A DNA stretch of 64,000 nt from CAZUHB01 sp964620445. Its GTDB lineage: Bacteria; Planctomycetota; B15-G4; CAYZWU01. The stretch spans positions 54,667 to 118,666 of the forward strand of contig CAZUHB010000012.1 in assembly GCA_964620445.1 (NCBI GenBank), given 5' to 3'. How positions within the stretch are numbered: position 1 is the first letter of the stretch; each line of letters begins with the position of its first letter. A model generated the notes under the pieces. That model saw nothing but the letters and a program-made list of their open reading frames with translations, was not told where the DNA came from and did not search any database. The position numbers were made by a program, and so were the translations under genes. Below are positions 62,615 to 64,000 of the stretch, piece after piece.

Positions 62615-63855
62615 CGATTGCGCTCCTTTCCGGTCCGCACTCCGCGATCCGACCCGTCGATCGTGCCGATCGCGTCGATCTTCTTCCTGCAACTGGCGGC
62701 AAGTTCCTCCATGACGCGCGCCCGCGAGAGGAGCCGATCCCCTTTCGCCTGCCCGGTCTTGCGGTCGGAACTCGTCGCGAGAGCCGTGTCTGCAAAAATG
62801 TAGGGGCTGTTGAAATCGCCGCTCGCGTACGCCTGGGTCGCGCGCTGCCTGACCTCGCCCGCGAGCATGCCCAGGAGAAGCCTCCCGAAGAGCTCCCATC
62901 TCTTCGCCGTCTCACCCCGGCCGGAGAGGTCGGCGGCCAGGGCAAGGTACTCCGATTCGGCGCGGCGATAGAACTCGACAGCCGCCTCGAGCCGATCCCG
63001 TGTTCTGTACACATCGCCGGCCGCCTCGAACGTGGCCGCGCCGACGTCGCGCGACTCCTGCACAGGCTCGGGGCGCTGGCCGGCATCGAGCAGGAGCCCG
63101 ACGCCCTCGAGATTCCGGGCGAGCGCCGCGAGGTGGATCGGCAGCATCCCATCCTTGCTGCGCACTTCGAGGTTCCCTCCGCGCGCGAGCAGCAAGCCGA
63201 GGAGATCGCCGTCCGTTCTCGACGCCGCGAAGTGCAGCGGTGTGTGCCCGGTCTTGTTGCCCGTATCGATCGCCGCGCCGGCCTCGAGCAGCGCGGTGAC
63301 CGTTGCGCTCCGCCTGGCGGAGTTCCGGGCGCGGCTCGTGCAGGCCCAGACCAGCGGGGTCTCGCCGTTGACGCTCGCGGCATCGATCTTCGCGCCGTGG
63401 TCGAGGAGGAGACGCACCGCTTCCTCTTGCGCCAGGCCCGCCGCGGCGTGCAAGGGTGTGACACCCTTCTTGCCGGCGCAGTTCGGGTCCGCCTCCCTCT
63501 CCAGCAGCAGCGCGGCGACCTCGATCGCGCCGTCGCGGCACGCCGCTGCGAGCGGCGTCCAGCCGTATCGTCCTCCCGGAGCATCGATCGCCATGCCCGC
63601 GTCGAGGAGGGCGGCCGTCACGTCCGCGTCGTTCAATCGAGCCGCTACGTGGATCGGCAGTTCGCGCGCCAGGTTGACCCGGTCGTTCCACGCGCCTTCA
63701 CGAACAAGGGCGACCGCCTCGTCCGTGCGGCGGCTCTCGATCGCCTCGGTGAGCGGCGTCTTCAGGGGGATAAGGTTGACGCATGCCGGCAGGAGAACGC
63801 ATCCCAGCAGTGCGGCATGGGCCAGCCAGCGTTTTCGACGGGATCGGCTCTTCAT
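62611..63855 (-). CDS. Ankyrin-repeat lipoprotein
   Basis: A 414-residue protein with a lipoprotein signal (AALLGCVLLPAC, about residue 25). About seven ankyrin repeats follow (about 35-265) with the usual GxTPLHxAAxxGxxEAVxLLLxxGAxIDA consensus (KKGVTPLHAAAGLAQ, KTGHTPLHFAAS). A helical C-terminal region (270-414) contains a TPR-like segment (ATFEAAGDVYRTRDRLEAAV). Ankyrin arrays bind other proteins; as a lipoprotein it would do so in the periplasm or at the outer membrane. It is coupled to the downstream lipoprotein gene. Confidence 0.88.
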   Translation of the reverse strand: MKSRSRRKRWLAHAALLGCVLLPACVNLIPLKTPLTEAIESRRTDEAVALVREGAWNDRVNLARELPIHVAARLNDADVTAALLDAGMAIDAPGGRYGWTPLAAACRDGAIEVAALLLEREADPNCAGKKGVTPLHAAAGLAQEEAVRLLLDHGAKIDAASVNGETPLVWACTSRARNSARRSATVTALLEAGAAIDTGNKTGHTPLHFAASRTDGDLLGLLLARGGNLEVRSKDGMLPIHLAALARNLEGVGLLLDAGQRPEPVQESRDVGAATFEAAGDVYRTRDRLEAAVEFYRRAESEYLALAADLSGRGETAKRWELFGRLLLGMLAGEVRQRATQAYASGDFNSPYIFADTALATSSDRKTGQAKGDRLLSRARVMEELAASCRKKIDAIGTIDGSDRGVRTGKERNR

Positions 63856-63954
63856 CGATTGATCTCCCCGAGTAGCGATTCATCGACACTGTCTCTTCGC
63901 AACACTCCTTCGAGCAGCTCACCAGGCAAGCCGATCGGCGAAGCGGAAATCAGC

Positions 63955-63975
63955 ACCACCTGCATAGCAGGTGGT
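63955..63975. repeat. Perfect 9-bp stem-loop near the window end
   Basis: ACCACCTGC-ATA-GCAGGTGGT. It lies 9 bp before a second hairpin at 63984-64000. Paired hairpins of this kind can be REP elements or subterminal ends of IS200/IS605-type elements. The window stops here, so no transposase can be seen. Confidence 0.7.
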
Positions 63976-63983
63976 ATGAGGAA

Positions 63984-64000
63984 GGCCCCTAAAAGGGGCC
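63984..64000. repeat. Second stem-loop at the window end
   Basis: GGCCCCT-AAA-AGGGGCC, a 7-bp stem with a 3-nt loop ending at the last base of the window. It is adjacent to the hairpin at 63955-63975 and probably part of the same element. Confidence 0.65.

Overview
The window is a high-GC bacterial chromosome segment that most resembles Planctomycetota or a related lineage. This is an inference from protein style: a Ser/Thr kinase fused to a very long WD40 array, several secreted right-handed beta-helix and FG-GAP proteins sharing lineage-typical C-terminal domains, a Lys/Ala-rich histone-like protein with a small C-terminal domain, and ECF sigma/anti-sigma pairs. No rRNA or tRNA gene was found, so the taxonomy is not proven.

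Layout. 0.1-2.1 kb: ECF sigma factor, membrane protein and a secreted TolC-like repeat protein. 2.2-8.3 kb: a four-gene minus-strand cyanophycin-type operon (cyanophycinase, a CphA homologue without a Mur P-loop, isoaspartyl dipeptidase, and a CphA homologue without the Mur C-lobe). 8.8-17.1 kb: a self-contained locus with a sigma-54 activator facing a six-gene operon (acidic-repeat/Arg-rich protein, HExxH metallopeptidase, large unknown protein, AONS-type PLP enzyme, trypsin-like protease, M15 peptidase) preceded by a near-perfect -24/-12 sigma-54 promoter. 17.4-19.9 kb: two divergent genes each interrupted by an in-frame UGA followed by a SECIS-like hairpin. 20-26.4 kb: Ntn hydrolase, metal-binding lipoprotein, membrane proteins, a second ECF/anti-sigma pair and a UGA-containing multihaem cytochrome. 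26.8-29 kb: monomeric NADP isocitrate dehydrogenase. 29-43 kb: mostly secreted proteins (three beta-helix proteins, a CAP-domain protein, a tail-collar-like protein, an FG-GAP protein, a subtilase). 43.2-47.4 kb: a carbohydrate operon (VOC-like protein, DhaK, DhaL, LsrF-like aldolase, lyxose-isomerase-like cupin, YaiI-like protein). 47.8-58.1 kb: modular glycoside hydrolase, TPR protein, WD40 kinase and its partner. 58.2-58.8 kb: a peroxiredoxin whose catalytic position is UGA. 59.2-64 kb: methyltransferase, unknown secreted proteins, an ankyrin lipoprotein, and paired hairpins at the window end.

Two signals stand out. First, four genes read through an in-frame UGA and each has a short hairpin 11-16 nt downstream. 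Two (thioredoxin-like UGPC and peroxiredoxin UPTE) are near-certain selenoproteins, and two (an FG-GAP repeat protein and a c-type multihaem protein) would be unusual ones. Routine gene calling would split or truncate all four. Second, the sigma-54 locus combines an unusual acidic/Gly-rich/Arg-rich protein with three peptidases and a PLP acyltransferase-like enzyme under one inducible promoter. That composition matches no named system I know.
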